Source: JAJPKK01 sp963787675
GTDB taxonomy: Bacteria > Pseudomonadota > Alphaproteobacteria > Rhizobiales > Xanthobacteraceae
Reading direction: 5' to 3'
NCBI GenBank assembly: GCA_963787675.1
Contig: CAWBDV010000004.1
Location: 372,001 to 436,000 of the forward strand
Length of the DNA: 64,000 bases
Position numbers and translations under genes: made by a program. Position 1 is the first letter of the stretch. Each line of letters starts with the position of its first letter. Below are positions 1 to 8,146 of the stretch, piece after piece. The notes below the pieces were generated by a model, which was not told the origin of the DNA, searched no databases, and saw only the letters and a list, made by a program, of their open reading frames with translations.

Positions 1-625
1 ACTGAATCTCCGGCGCGATGTTGCCTGCGAATTCGACGCCCTTCGCGTGCAGAATTTCACTGACCGGCATCACCGCAAGATCCGCACTTCCTGCGGCGAC
101 CATGCCGGTGGCGTCGCTGCCGCGCGCCGCCGGCTTCGCGTTGACCTTGTCTGCGATGCCGAGCCGCGGAAAAAGATCTTTCATCAGCCAGATGCCGCTC
201 GTGCTTGCGGGCATCGCCACGGTTTTGGCCTTGACCATGAGTTGCTTGAAGGCCTCGACGGTGCTCACGTCGGGCTTCGCGGCGCCTGCCCGGACGGCGA
301 TGCCGAGGGGTACGCGCGCCAGATCCATGTCCGTGCCGGCGGCGATCCGCTTCTCGGCGATCAGGTCGTTCAGGCCTTCGCGCGAGAGGATCACGACGTC
401 GGCGGTTACGCCGCCGGCGAGCTTCGCAGCAATGGTTTGCGGCCCTGTCCCCTGCGACGCACCCGATCCGGTCGTGACTTTGATGCCGCTCGCCCGCTCG
501 AACTCGGGCAACAGCTGCTCGTAGGCGCCGCCGAATCCGCCGGACATCAAAACGTTCACCTGCGCCGATGCCGGAACCGGCGAAAGTAGCAACGCGGCAA
601 AGACGACGAATGAGAAACCCTTCAT
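1..625 (-). CDS. ModA-like periplasmic substrate-binding protein (3' end outside window)
   Basis: Reading leftward from the ATG at 625, the frame stays open to the window edge, giving about 208 residues. The start has a strong AGGAGG six bases upstream. Residues 1-22 form a signal peptide ending ASA-Q, followed by 'VNVLMSGGFGGAYEQLLPEF' and a 'TTGSGASQGTGPQTIAAKL' segment, the layout of ModA-like / SBP_bac_11 binding proteins that sense oxyanions or small organic ligands. The typical family length is about 250 residues, so only the C-terminal end is missing. No transporter permease or ATPase lies to the right, so its partner, if any, is outside the window or it is an orphan. The ligand cannot be read from the sequence; 'molybdate' is only the family name. 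Confidence 0.75.
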   Translation of the reverse strand, partial: MKGFSFVVFAALLLSPVPASAQVNVLMSGGFGGAYEQLLPEFERASGIKVTTGSGASQGTGPQTIAAKLAGGVTADVVILSREGLNDLIAEKRIAAGTDMDLARVPLGIAVRAGAAKPDVSTVEAFKQLMVKAKTVAMPASTSGIWLMKDLFPRLGIADKVNAKPAARGSDATGMVAAGSADLAVMPVSEILHAKGVEFAGNIAPEIQ

Positions 626-693
626 GATTGCCTCCTCGCGGGCCTGCTCCCGCGCTCCCAGCGTGTGAACAACGGTGGATCGCGTCCGCTCCT

Positions 694-1503
694 CTACTTG
701 TCTGCGGGCGGTGCGAGTGCGACGACGGCTTCCGTCGTCAGCAGCAGAAATGTCAGCGTCTCCTGCAGGTAGAGGCGCACAACGCTGTCGGTGTGACTGA
801 GATATCCGATCGAGACGTCCTGGCCGATATGCAGATCGAAATCGCCGCCGCGGGTGGTGAGCACGAAGCCGCCGGCTATGGCAGGGGTCCAGATGATCTC
901 GTCTTTGACCAGCTTTTTGACGTGTTCGAGCACCGGGTATCCGCTGTCGCTGACCTCAGCGAGGGCCGTATAGGCATCGGCACCCAGCAGCACCGAATAG
1001 GGCCCGTTGACACCGACGAGACGCAGCTCGCTCAAAGCCTGAGCGATGACGTCGGGATAGTGACGCACGTCGGCCGGGAGCGTTATCGCCGGATTGCTCG
1101 TCCCTTGACGCAGGCCGACTATCCCCGCCGCGGAATAACCCTCGAAAATAGCCCGGTCCTCGGCATACGCGATCTTCTGCGCGGCGTCCTTCGCAGGTTG
1201 CCAGTCGGAATCGTCTGCGCCGCGTTCCACGTCATCGATCTGCTGGCGATCGAGCTCGAACGGGACCCGGAACTCCACCAGCGCCTTGACGTCACGCTGC
1301 CGCGCGAGAATCCCGTCGCCGGGTGCCGTAATCGTCTTGAGGTGGCCGGTGCCGATGGCGGAAAGGCCGACGCCGCCCGTGCCGTGCACGTCGACCACGC
1401 GCCGTCCGGCAAGATGGCGCTTGAGCGTGCGCGTCGTCTCCTCCTCGATGTCCACCCACGCCGCATCGGAGATCGGGGCAAGCTCACGATGAAGATTATT
1501 CAT
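694..1503 (-). CDS. Encapsulin nanocompartment shell protein (family 1, linocin M18-like)
   Basis: The 269-residue protein starting 'MNNLHRELAPISDAAW' matches the whole length of family 1 encapsulins: an N-terminal arm with 'LHRELAPIS', the 'GLRQGTSNP' region, and the C-terminal 'FTLLTTEAVVAL'-like strand. These proteins have the HK97 phage capsid fold and self-assemble into a closed cytoplasmic cage around a cargo enzyme. An ATG 42 bases further upstream is in frame, but the start at 1503 fits the family N-terminus and has AAGGAG at 1518-1513. The first bases overlap the end of the upstream peroxidase gene (ATGAATAA), so the two are translationally coupled. The cargo is inferred to be that peroxidase because it carries a targeting peptide. 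Confidence 0.93.
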   Translation of the reverse strand: MNNLHRELAPISDAAWVDIEEETTRTLKRHLAGRRVVDVHGTGGVGLSAIGTGHLKTITAPGDGILARQRDVKALVEFRVPFELDRQQIDDVERGADDSDWQPAKDAAQKIAYAEDRAIFEGYSAAGIVGLRQGTSNPAITLPADVRHYPDVIAQALSELRLVGVNGPYSVLLGADAYTALAEVSDSGYPVLEHVKKLVKDEIIWTPAIAGGFVLTTRGGDFDLHIGQDVSIGYLSHTDSVVRLYLQETLTFLLLTTEAVVALAPPADK

Positions 1504-2572
1504 GCCGGTTTTCTCCTTTGAGGGAGCCGATGCCCAGCGAACCATCCGACGCTGCTGTCGGGGATGGTGCAGGCTCGGCCGCCGATGCTGCGGCGGGCGT
1601 CACCGCAACGGCATCGTCGTCGTTGACGGATTCCAAGAATGACGCGGATGGCACAAAGAACAGGGTACCGGTCACCGCACGGCTGAAGTCGAGCAGCCGG
1701 TCGTAATTGCCGGGCGGTCGTCCGACGAACATGTTCTCGATCATCTGCTCGGTGATCCGGGGCGTGCGGCAATAGCCGATGAAATACGTGCCGAACTCGC
1801 CCGCGACCGCATTCCCAAAGGGCATGTTGTCGCGCAGAATCTTGATCTCTCTCCCGTTCTCGGTGATCGTCGTCAGCGCGTTGTGCGCCGACGTCGGCTT
1901 TATCGAATCATCGAGTTCGATGTCGGACAGCTTGCTGCGGCCTATAATGCGTTCCTGCATCTCCGTGGACAGCGCGTTCCAGCCGTCCATATCGTGCACA
2001 TATTTCTGCACGATTACGTAGCTGCCCCCGGCAAACGCGGGATCCTCATCGCCGATGATCGCGGCCTCGGCCACGGCCTGTCCGCGCGGGTTCTCGGTGC
2101 CGTCGACGAACCCCAAGAGGTCGCGCTCGTCGAAGTAACGAAATCCATGAACCTCGTCGACCGCTGACACCGCGTCACCGAGGCTCTCCATGATCCTGGT
2201 CGCGAGTTCGAAGCAGAGATCCATGTGCTTCGCGCGGATATGGAATAACAGATCGCCGGGCGAGGAGACCGCGTGGCGCGACCCCGCCCGAATCTCGCGG
2301 AAGGGGTGCAGTTCGGCCGGCCGCGGGTCGCCGAACAGGTGGTCCCAGGCTTCCGAACCGATTCCCATCACGCAGGTGAGACCGGCTTCCAGGTTACGGA
2401 ATTCCACCGCACGGAATAATGCAGGGAGGTCGCCACAGAACGATCGAACCGTCGCGCGATTGTCCGGGCCGGGGTTGATGGTCACCACGAGAAAAATCGC
2501 CGCCCGGGTCAGCGGCGCTGCGACCGGCTGCGAGACAATCACGCCATCGGTGCCTGCTTTGGCGGCAGTCAT
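1496..2572 (-). CDS. DyP-type dye-decolourising heme peroxidase, encapsulin cargo
   Basis: 358 residues. The DyP signature GFVDGTENP is at 154-162 (distal Asp157), the likely heme-ligand His is 230 in 'TSAHN', and the distal Arg is 247 in 'LRDNMPFG'; these spacings agree with characterised YfeX/DyP enzymes. DyPs use H2O2 to oxidise bulky phenolic substrates or porphyrins. After a proline/alanine-rich linker (about 320-342) the protein ends 'DGSLGIGSLKGENRHE', which carries the SLGIGSL cargo-loading peptide recognised by encapsulin shells. It is the first gene of a two-gene unit with the shell gene, overlapping it by 8 bases. The ATG at 2572 is the plausible start; no signal peptide is present, in keeping with a cytoplasmic cargo. 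Confidence 0.95.
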   Translation of the reverse strand: MTAAKAGTDGVIVSQPVAAPLTRAAIFLVVTINPGPDNRATVRSFCGDLPALFRAVEFRNLEAGLTCVMGIGSEAWDHLFGDPRPAELHPFREIRAGSRHAVSSPGDLLFHIRAKHMDLCFELATRIMESLGDAVSAVDEVHGFRYFDERDLLGFVDGTENPRGQAVAEAAIIGDEDPAFAGGSYVIVQKYVHDMDGWNALSTEMQERIIGRSKLSDIELDDSIKPTSAHNALTTITENGREIKILRDNMPFGNAVAGEFGTYFIGYCRTPRITEQMIENMFVGRPPGNYDRLLDFSRAVTGTLFFVPSASFLESVNDDDAVAVTPAAASAAEPAPSPTAASDGSLGIGSLKGENRHE

Positions 2573-2787
2573 GAAGGGAGCACTCGTTGCACGACATCAG
2601 GGGTGAGCTTGATAAGTCCACATTGCCCTGCTCATCAAGAGATAGCAAAGGCGAGTCTTGTCTGAACTTTACGCGAAGTGATCCCGCAGCAGATTCAGTC
2701 TAACTGCCGCATCGCCCGTGTCTTGTCGAAAGTGGGCCAATCGCGAAGTCGATCGCTCGCTCCGCGATGTGAGGCCGGAAAGCAGAG

Positions 2788-3213
2788 CTACGGCTGCTTG
2801 GTCAGCTCCGTGCAGGATGCGACGCGCGTAACCGGCGACTGCAACATATAACAGAGTTCCAGCCGGTTTGGCGCGAGCATCGTGCCGAAGCTATGCCCGT
2901 CGTCGTCCACCAGATAGATCGTACCGGAGTGCGATATCACGGCGATGATTTTGTCGCTCCCGCGCGCCGACGAAAACGTGCCGGAAAAGCGCCGACCATC
3001 CTGCTTGTCGACTGTCAGCGTGAACGGCACGCTGTTCAACCGCGGCTCGGCCCCTGCGGTGGCGGCGGCATGATGAGGGTTGCCGGTCCCCAGGATGATC
3101 GTTTCACTCTCGCCTTTCCACGTGCCGCGCAGGTCGGGAACGGCGGTTTGTGCCATCGCCGAAGTCGCAAGTGTCAACGTCGTAAGTGTCACCATCCAAG
3201 CAAGTTTCGACAT
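2788..3213 (-). CDS. Exported hypothetical protein
   Basis: 141 residues with a clear signal peptide (MSKLAWMVTLTTLTLATSAMA, cleavage before Q22). The mature part has 'DLRGTWKGESETIILG' and alternating beta-strand-like segments ending with two cysteines (in 'ELCYML' and 'VASCTEL') that could form a disulfide. It resembles small lipocalin- or avidin-like exported proteins of unknown function in Bradyrhizobium relatives, but I cannot assign a family with confidence. The start has GAAAGGAACC upstream. It stands alone, 215 bases from the peroxidase/encapsulin unit and in the same direction. Confidence 0.7.
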   Translation of the reverse strand: MSKLAWMVTLTTLTLATSAMAQTAVPDLRGTWKGESETIILGTGNPHHAAATAGAEPRLNSVPFTLTVDKQDGRRFSGTFSSARGSDKIIAVISHSGTIYLVDDDGHSFGTMLAPNRLELCYMLQSPVTRVASCTELTKQP

Positions 3214-3606
3214 GGTTGGTTCCTTTCGCAGGTAGCACGCTCGATAGTCGTGAAGTCACTGCAAATAAGTGCATAGTCGTCGGTCGTCCCGGCGACCCAA
3301 GCTATGTAACACGCGCACGTGCTATTTTTACTTCGGTTGCTGGTACTTTCCTATTCCCGCAACCGGGATTGACCCTCTTCCCCAATTGTTTCGTAAACAT
3401 TTTGTGTCAGCGGCTCTCGCAAAACGAAGCGCCTCGCAACACATGCGAGGTCGAGGCGCAGCATTCTTGATACCCGCACGCGTTGTGGCCCGCACCAGGC
3501 ATCGCAGCCTTCGCCGGCCACTTTCGAATGCCGGCAAAATCAGTCAATGTAGCCTCACGGCAAAGCTTCAATCGCGCGGATGCGATTGGGCAACAGGGAG
3601 GACATC
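3214..3606. other. Intergenic region, 393 bases
   Basis: Lies between a leftward exported protein and the rightward esterase, so it should hold both promoters, but I cannot point to convincing -35/-10 pairs. The only structure I see is a perfect 7-bp hairpin (CCTCGCA at 3432-3438, TGCGAGG at 3444-3450) inside a larger imperfect one. The short reading frames through it lack protein-like composition. Confidence 0.5.
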
Positions 3607-5226
3607 ATGACAGCGGCGCGCGTCTTGTTCTGTTTGATGATCGGCGCGGCAGCGTCGATGCCTGCTCAAGCCGATCCCATTCGCACCACCGGCGGCCTCG
3701 TCTCCGGCGTCGCTGGCGGCGGCGGCGTACAGGCCTACAAGGGCATCCCCTTCGCGAAGCCGCCGGTCGGCGACTTGCGATGGCGCGCGCCGCAGCCGGC
3801 GACACCGTGGAGCGGAACGCTGGTTGCCGACAAATACCGCGACGTGTGCGTGCAGCGCGCGCCGCTCGGCGGCAATTCGATCTTTACGGAAATTTTCTTC
3901 ACCCCCATCGCGCCGCAAAGCGAGGACTGCCTCTATCTCAACTTATGGACGGCCGCGGCACCCGGCGAAAAGCGGCCGGTCATGGTTTGGGTTCACGGCG
4001 GCGGCTTCGTTGGCGGGTCGGCGGCGGCGGAAATCTATGACGGCGCCGATCTCGCCAAAAAGGGCGTCGTGTTGGTCTCATTCAACTACCGGGTCTGGAA
4101 GTTCGGCTTCCTTGCGCTCCCGGAGCTTACGAAGGAGTCCGAGCATCACGCGTCCGGTAACTACGGGCTGCTCGATCAGGTCGCGGCGCTGCAATGGGTG
4201 AAGGAGAACATCGCGGCGTTCGGCGGCGATCCCGACAATGTCACGATCTTCGGCCAGTCCGCAGGGGCCGCAGCCACGAATTTCCTCATGGCGACGCCCC
4301 TGGCGAAGGGACTGTTCCATCGGGTGATCGGCGAAAGCGGCGGCGCGTTTGCACCGCCCGTTGGGCGATCGTTGGCGCTGCGCAGCCTCTTCATCTCGTA
4401 TCAGCTGGACCTTCGCGATGCGGAAGCTGAAGGATCGAGGCTCATGGCAGCTCTCAACGCAAAGAGCCTTGCCGAACTGCGGCAGAAAACACCCGAGCAA
4501 ATTCTCGCGATCCCGTCCGCCTACCGCTTCGAGTCGTCGATCCCGATCAAGGACGGTTACGTGCTGCCGGCGACGACGGACGAGATATTTGCAAACCGTA
4601 AGTACATCGACGTGCCCTCTCTTATTGGCTCGAACTCCGACGAAGGTTCGAACTTTCCGACCATGAAGACGCTCGCGGCGTTCCGGGAGGATGCGCACAA
4701 GACCTTCGGGCCGCTCGCGGATGAGTTCCTGAAAGCCTACCCGGCAAACGATGACGACCAAGCCGCCCGCGCGAGCGCGGCGTCTGTTCGCGACATGCGC
4801 CTCTATTGGCCGAGCATGCAGTGGGCAGAGGCGCAGGCCCGCACGGGACAGTCGAAGGTCTTTTATTACTACTTCGCCTATCACCCGCCGGCGCCGGCGA
4901 ACGAGGTCTATGTCGAAAACCTCGGCAAGAACCTCGGCGCCTACCACGGCGCGGAACTCGCTTACGTGTTCGGCAACTACATTCCACGCAAGTGGACGTG
5001 GACCGAAGCGGACCGCGAGTTGACGCGCAAGGTCTCGCAGTACTGGATCAATTTCGCCAAAACCGGCGATCCGAACGGACCGGGACTGCCGCAGTGGCCG
5101 GCCTTCAATCCGAGCACGAACTCAGTCCTCTACATAGATAAGACAATCACGACAGGTCCTGTTCCCAACCAGAAGAACTACGACCTGTGGAATTCCTTCG
5201 CCGCGAAATGGAAAGCACAGAACTAA
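3607..5226 (+). CDS. Type B carboxylesterase, exported
   Basis: 539 residues. I chose the ATG at 3607 because AGGGAGG precedes it and it begins a signal peptide (cut after 'PAQA'); an upstream in-frame ATG at 3580 would add nine uncharacteristic residues. The alpha/beta-hydrolase signatures of the carboxylesterase/cholinesterase family are complete: oxyanion loop HGGGF at 130-134, 'SEDCLYLNLW' at 105-114, nucleophile Ser218 in GQSAG (family usual GESAG), Glu346 in 'SDEGSN' and His447 in 'AYHGAEL'. It should hydrolyse carboxylic esters in the periplasm or outside the cell; the substrate is unknown. It is monocistronic, ending at a strong hairpin shared with the convergent DUF4396 gene. Confidence 0.92.
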   Translation: MTAARVLFCLMIGAAASMPAQADPIRTTGGLVSGVAGGGGVQAYKGIPFAKPPVGDLRWRAPQPATPWSGTLVADKYRDVCVQRAPLGGNSIFTEIFFTPIAPQSEDCLYLNLWTAAAPGEKRPVMVWVHGGGFVGGSAAAEIYDGADLAKKGVVLVSFNYRVWKFGFLALPELTKESEHHASGNYGLLDQVAALQWVKENIAAFGGDPDNVTIFGQSAGAAATNFLMATPLAKGLFHRVIGESGGAFAPPVGRSLALRSLFISYQLDLRDAEAEGSRLMAALNAKSLAELRQKTPEQILAIPSAYRFESSIPIKDGYVLPATTDEIFANRKYIDVPSLIGSNSDEGSNFPTMKTLAAFREDAHKTFGPLADEFLKAYPANDDDQAARASAASVRDMRLYWPSMQWAEAQARTGQSKVFYYYFAYHPPAPANEVYVENLGKNLGAYHGAELAYVFGNYIPRKWTWTEADRELTRKVSQYWINFAKTGDPNGPGLPQWPAFNPSTNSVLYIDKTITTGPVPNQKNYDLWNSFAAKWKAQN

Positions 5227-5238
5227 ACGACGCACTCG

Positions 5239-5273
5239 GCGAAGCGGCCGGCCGCCGCTGCCGGCCGCTTCGC
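5239..5273. terminator. Strong GC hairpin between convergent genes
   Basis: A perfect 14-bp stem (GCGAAGCGGCCGGC with its complement at 5260-5273) and a 7-base loop sits 12 bases after the esterase stop and 7 bases before the convergent DUF4396 stop. There is no U-tract on either side, so it may block 3' exonucleases or be only part of a bidirectional terminator. Confidence 0.6.
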
Positions 5274-5280
5274 GCAATGT

Positions 5281-6147
5281 TCACACCGACCGCGCCAGGA
5301 AGGCGATCGCGATGCCGAGCGCCAAAGCGATGAAGGACAGGGCGGTCATCACCGGCACGGATGGATAGGGCGTCCCGCCCATCTCCATGGGCTTGTCAGG
5401 CCCCTCCATGCTCTGAGGTCCCTCCCCGCTCTTGTCCGGCTTCGCCTGCGCTGCGCCCTCCATCGCGGCGTGATCACCGTGTGCGGACGCGGCGGCGGCG
5501 GGGCGCACGGTCATCATGCCGTGCTTGAGGTGATTCGCGACCAGCCACCAGTTCATCGGATAGGCGACGACGAACCCGACGAGGAGCCCCATCGACATCA
5601 CGAACCAGAACTCGGGCCGCGTGGGTTCGCTCGCGGACGCAATGCGCGTCTTGAGGATCATCACGACCGGCACCATGCCGGCCATCAGCAGGTTCATCGA
5701 CAGTAGTTCGGGCACGAAGGTGCTGCTCAGCGCGCGCCGATAAGAGCCTCCGGCCATGTCGCGCATGAACAGCGCCTGGAAAATGCTCCAGCCGAAGGCA
5801 AAGCCCAGAACATATTCGAGGACAATCTCGGGCAGCCCGGAAAGGCCGAAGATGCTCGACAGCATCGCGCCGACGAGAATGCCGACGCCGTCGCCGGCAA
5901 CGCAATGCATCGTCGATCCGAGCGTTTGTCGCCAGCGCGCGCTGACGTAGCGCTCATGCAGCCCGGGGAGCGGCTCGCGGCAGCCCAGCACATAGAGAAA
6001 CGCGCCGACGACGCCGGTATATGCGGTCAGCAACACGAACCCCCATTTCAACACCGGAGATTCGGGCGTGGAGCGGATGTCGATCGCCACGAACACCAGC
6101 GCCACCGCCGTCAGCGCAAACCACAGCAGCATCACGCCATCCAACAT
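5281..6147 (-). CDS. DUF4396 multi-pass membrane protein
   Basis: 288 residues from the ATG at 6147 (GGGAG upstream); longer in-frame starts add an arginine-rich, non-hydrophobic tail that does not fit. About seven hydrophobic segments are visible, with the conserved block 'FAFGWSIFQALFMRDMAGGS' near the middle and 'AYPMNWWLVANHLKHGMMTV' before a His/Met-rich cytosolic or periplasmic stretch (about 215-250: HGDHAAMEGA, MEGPDKPMEMGG), then a final helix. The Met/His-rich part resembles metal-contacting loops in copper-handling proteins, and DUF4396 genes are often near copper or heavy-metal genes in other bacteria; a metal role is inference only. Confidence 0.85.
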   Translation of the reverse strand: MLDGVMLLWFALTAVALVFVAIDIRSTPESPVLKWGFVLLTAYTGVVGAFLYVLGCREPLPGLHERYVSARWRQTLGSTMHCVAGDGVGILVGAMLSSIFGLSGLPEIVLEYVLGFAFGWSIFQALFMRDMAGGSYRRALSSTFVPELLSMNLLMAGMVPVVMILKTRIASASEPTRPEFWFVMSMGLLVGFVVAYPMNWWLVANHLKHGMMTVRPAAAASAHGDHAAMEGAAQAKPDKSGEGPQSMEGPDKPMEMGGTPYPSVPVMTALSFIALALGIAIAFLARSV

Positions 6148-6271
6148 CTCGGCTCTCCCAGACGTTCCGGCTCGTTTACGCGGCTTTGACACTTCAACCG
6201 ATACCACCGCTAGGATAGCCTGCGATCGTCGGCATGGCGATGACGACGCCGCAAAAGCCACGGAGGAAGCG

Positions 6272-6409
6272 ATGAGGTTGACGGGCTTGATTTTATGGAG
6301 TGCCGCGACGGCTCTATCTGGATTGTTGTCCTTCGGCCCTGCGGCTCAGGCGGCCGAGGTGAAAGTTCTGACCTCCGTTGCGCCTCGTCACGACGCGGCG
6401 AACGGATGA
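6272..6409 (+). pseudogene. 5' remnant of a ModA-like binding-protein gene
   Basis: A good GGAGGAAGCG-ATG start opens a 45-codon frame with a complete signal peptide (MRLTGLILWSAATALSGLL, cut after AQA) and then 'AEVKVLTSVAP', the N-terminal motif of ModA-like binding proteins. It then stops, and I find no continuation of the family in any frame downstream before the convergent lipoprotein gene. I read it as a truncated gene whose remaining 600 or so bases have been lost. It could still be expressed as a short secreted peptide. Confidence 0.5.
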
Positions 6410-6452
6410 CCCGGCGAGCAGCAACGCACAGAACAAAGGTGTCGGCGCCGTC

Positions 6453-6869
6453 CTATTGCGGCGCCGGCGAAGCGGCGGCGGTCGGCCGTCTCGGCGGCGG
6501 CCTTTTCGCCGGGGGCGTCAGAGGCTGGAGCGTGGCGACGAGTGGAGCAGGCGTGAACACCGGCGCTGCCGGCGTCACGTAACCGCCGCCCTCCATTACG
6601 GAGTGAACCGTCAGCGTTTGCGGCTCGTATCCGGCGAGGGAAAAGGTCACGGTAAAGTCGTTGGGAGACCCGATCTGCATCGTGCAGGGGGTGTGGCAGG
6701 TTCCGCCGAGCGACGTTCGCGCTTCCGCGCCCCCGGGATTCGATTCGATCAATAGCAGGGTGGTCGTCGGCTTCGGCTTTAAAGCCTCCATCGAGGTGCA
6801 GGCCGCGAGCGCAAGGCCGCAGATCGCGACGGCAACGGTTCGATTAGTGACTACGGACACAGCACCCAT
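6453..6869 (-). CDS. PEGA-like lipoprotein
   Basis: 138 residues with a lipoprotein signal (lipobox LAAC, Cys24). The core 'TTLLLIESNPGGAEARTSLG...CHTPCTMQI' is a PEGA-type surface-layer motif: a beta-sandwich repeat in which 'GAEAR...G..C.TPC' anchors the fold, followed by 'FTVTFSLAGYEPQTLTV'. The C-terminal third is low-complexity proline/alanine and likely disordered. PEGA proteins are anchored in the envelope and their function is mostly unknown. It is convergent with the ModA-like remnant. Confidence 0.7.
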   Translation of the reverse strand: MGAVSVVTNRTVAVAICGLALAACTSMEALKPKPTTTLLLIESNPGGAEARTSLGGTCHTPCTMQIGSPNDFTVTFSLAGYEPQTLTVHSVMEGGGYVTPAAPVFTPAPLVATLQPLTPPAKRPPPRRPTAAASPAPQ

Positions 6870-7029
6870 TTTCGTGGGTCCCGCTGTTTTGTTGGCACGA
6901 TGTCCCGCGTGAAACGCCTGAATCCGTAATGTGAATCTGAGTCAACGCAAGCGCAACCGGTCGGCGCGCTCGTTTCCACAGCCGGAATGGATGTCTGCGG
7001 AGTGGGAAGGCCATTTCGTAGAGTTCCGA

Positions 7030-8019
7030 TCAGGCGGGCGGCGGCAGGCGGTGCACGCTCGTGACCTCAAGACCCTCGTCCGTGCGAATCCGAGCGATCG
7101 CGGGTGTGATGGCCTCGATCGCGACGGCCATGTGATGCCCGCTGGCGTGCACCATTGTCGTCTCGTCGCGCACGATTGCGACGTGGCCCTTCCAGAAGAT
7201 GAAATCGCCGCGCCGCAGCTGCGCAAGGTCGCCTGGGTTCGCGAGCGCGCTGCCCGGCGCCCGTTCCTGCATGTCGCTGTCGCGCGGACACTTCACGCCG
7301 CAGGCGGTGAGCGCAAGCTGCACCAATCCCGAGCAGTCGAGGCCGTCGCTGGTCTTCCCACCCCACAGATACGGCGCGCCCAAGAACCGCTCCGCCACCG
7401 CGACGAAATCGGTGTCCATGGTCGCGAGCGGCGCGACATGAACGAGAGGCACGTGACCGCCGGCAGGAGTAATCGCAAACGGCCCCTCCATGCGTGCGAT
7501 GGCAAGCTCGCTGCCGAACGGCAGCGTCTCGATCGGCGGAAGCTTGATCGACGGGCCCGGGAAAACGAGCGTGCGCAGCGCCGTCACCTTGTGGGTCGTG
7601 GCGGGTCCGGGAGGGCCGAGCGCACTCGCCGGCAGGAACCCGACATAGCCATCGGCGGCGAGTTGGCCCCACGCCCAGCTGTCTTCGCTGATGTCGTAGA
7701 TCGTCACCCGCTCGCCCTTGAGCGCTTCCGTCAGCAGTTCCGCCGCAGCCGAAGGCGAGCGGCGCACCGGCGCTTGCGGGGCTGCGATCTCGTAGGCCTT
7801 TCCGTCGACGAACCGCTCGGCGTCGACAGTGCCGGCGAGATGCTTTGCCGCGAGGTCGCGACGCGCCGGGGTCAGCCGGGGATCGAATTTTGTCGATCGC
7901 GCCGGACCATCGCCACCCGACGGGGCCGCCGGTTGCTGCGCGCGCGCGGCAAGCGGCCAAGCGACTGCGCTGCCCAGAAGGGCCACGAACTCGCGTCGTT
8001 TCATCCAGTCGAACTGCAT
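7030..8019 (-). CDS. NlpC/P60 cell-wall peptidase with SH3 domains, Tat-type signal
   Basis: 329 residues (324 if translation starts at the second ATG, 8004, which begins the Tat-like signal MKRREFVALLGSAVAWPLAARA). Residues about 75-200 contain two bacterial SH3-like segments ('VTIYDISEDSWAWGQLAADG', 'GELAIARMEGPFAI'). The C-terminal NlpC/P60 domain has catalytic Cys229 in 'DGLDCSGLV', His279 in 'WKGHVAIV' and a third polar His291. Enzymes of this type cleave gamma-D-glutamyl-meso-diaminopimelate bonds in peptidoglycan stem peptides. It follows the 679-residue unknown protein in the same direction with a 127-base gap that contains a hairpin. Confidence 0.9.
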   Translation of the reverse strand: MQFDWMKRREFVALLGSAVAWPLAARAQQPAAPSGGDGPARSTKFDPRLTPARRDLAAKHLAGTVDAERFVDGKAYEIAAPQAPVRRSPSAAAELLTEALKGERVTIYDISEDSWAWGQLAADGYVGFLPASALGPPGPATTHKVTALRTLVFPGPSIKLPPIETLPFGSELAIARMEGPFAITPAGGHVPLVHVAPLATMDTDFVAVAERFLGAPYLWGGKTSDGLDCSGLVQLALTACGVKCPRDSDMQERAPGSALANPGDLAQLRRGDFIFWKGHVAIVRDETTMVHASGHHMAVAIEAITPAIARIRTDEGLEVTSVHRLPPPA

Positions 8020-8077
8020 CCGATCACCGCTCGGGCGACTTTAAGCTCCGTTTTCGCTCCCATTTTCCAACGCATGC

Positions 8078-8105
8078 CAGTCGCCCGGTCAAAGCCGGGC
8101 GACTG
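8078..8105. terminator. Perfect 11-bp hairpin between co-directional genes
   Basis: CAGTCGCCCGG at 8078-8088 pairs exactly with 8095-8105 around a 6-base loop. It sits after the stop of the leftward 679-residue gene and before the NlpC/P60 gene. No U-run follows on the leftward strand, so it may attenuate read-through or protect a 3' end rather than act as a classic intrinsic terminator. Confidence 0.45.
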
Positions 8106-8146
8106 CAAAAATGGGCTGCGAACGCGGACCGCCGCGACGTCGCTGG

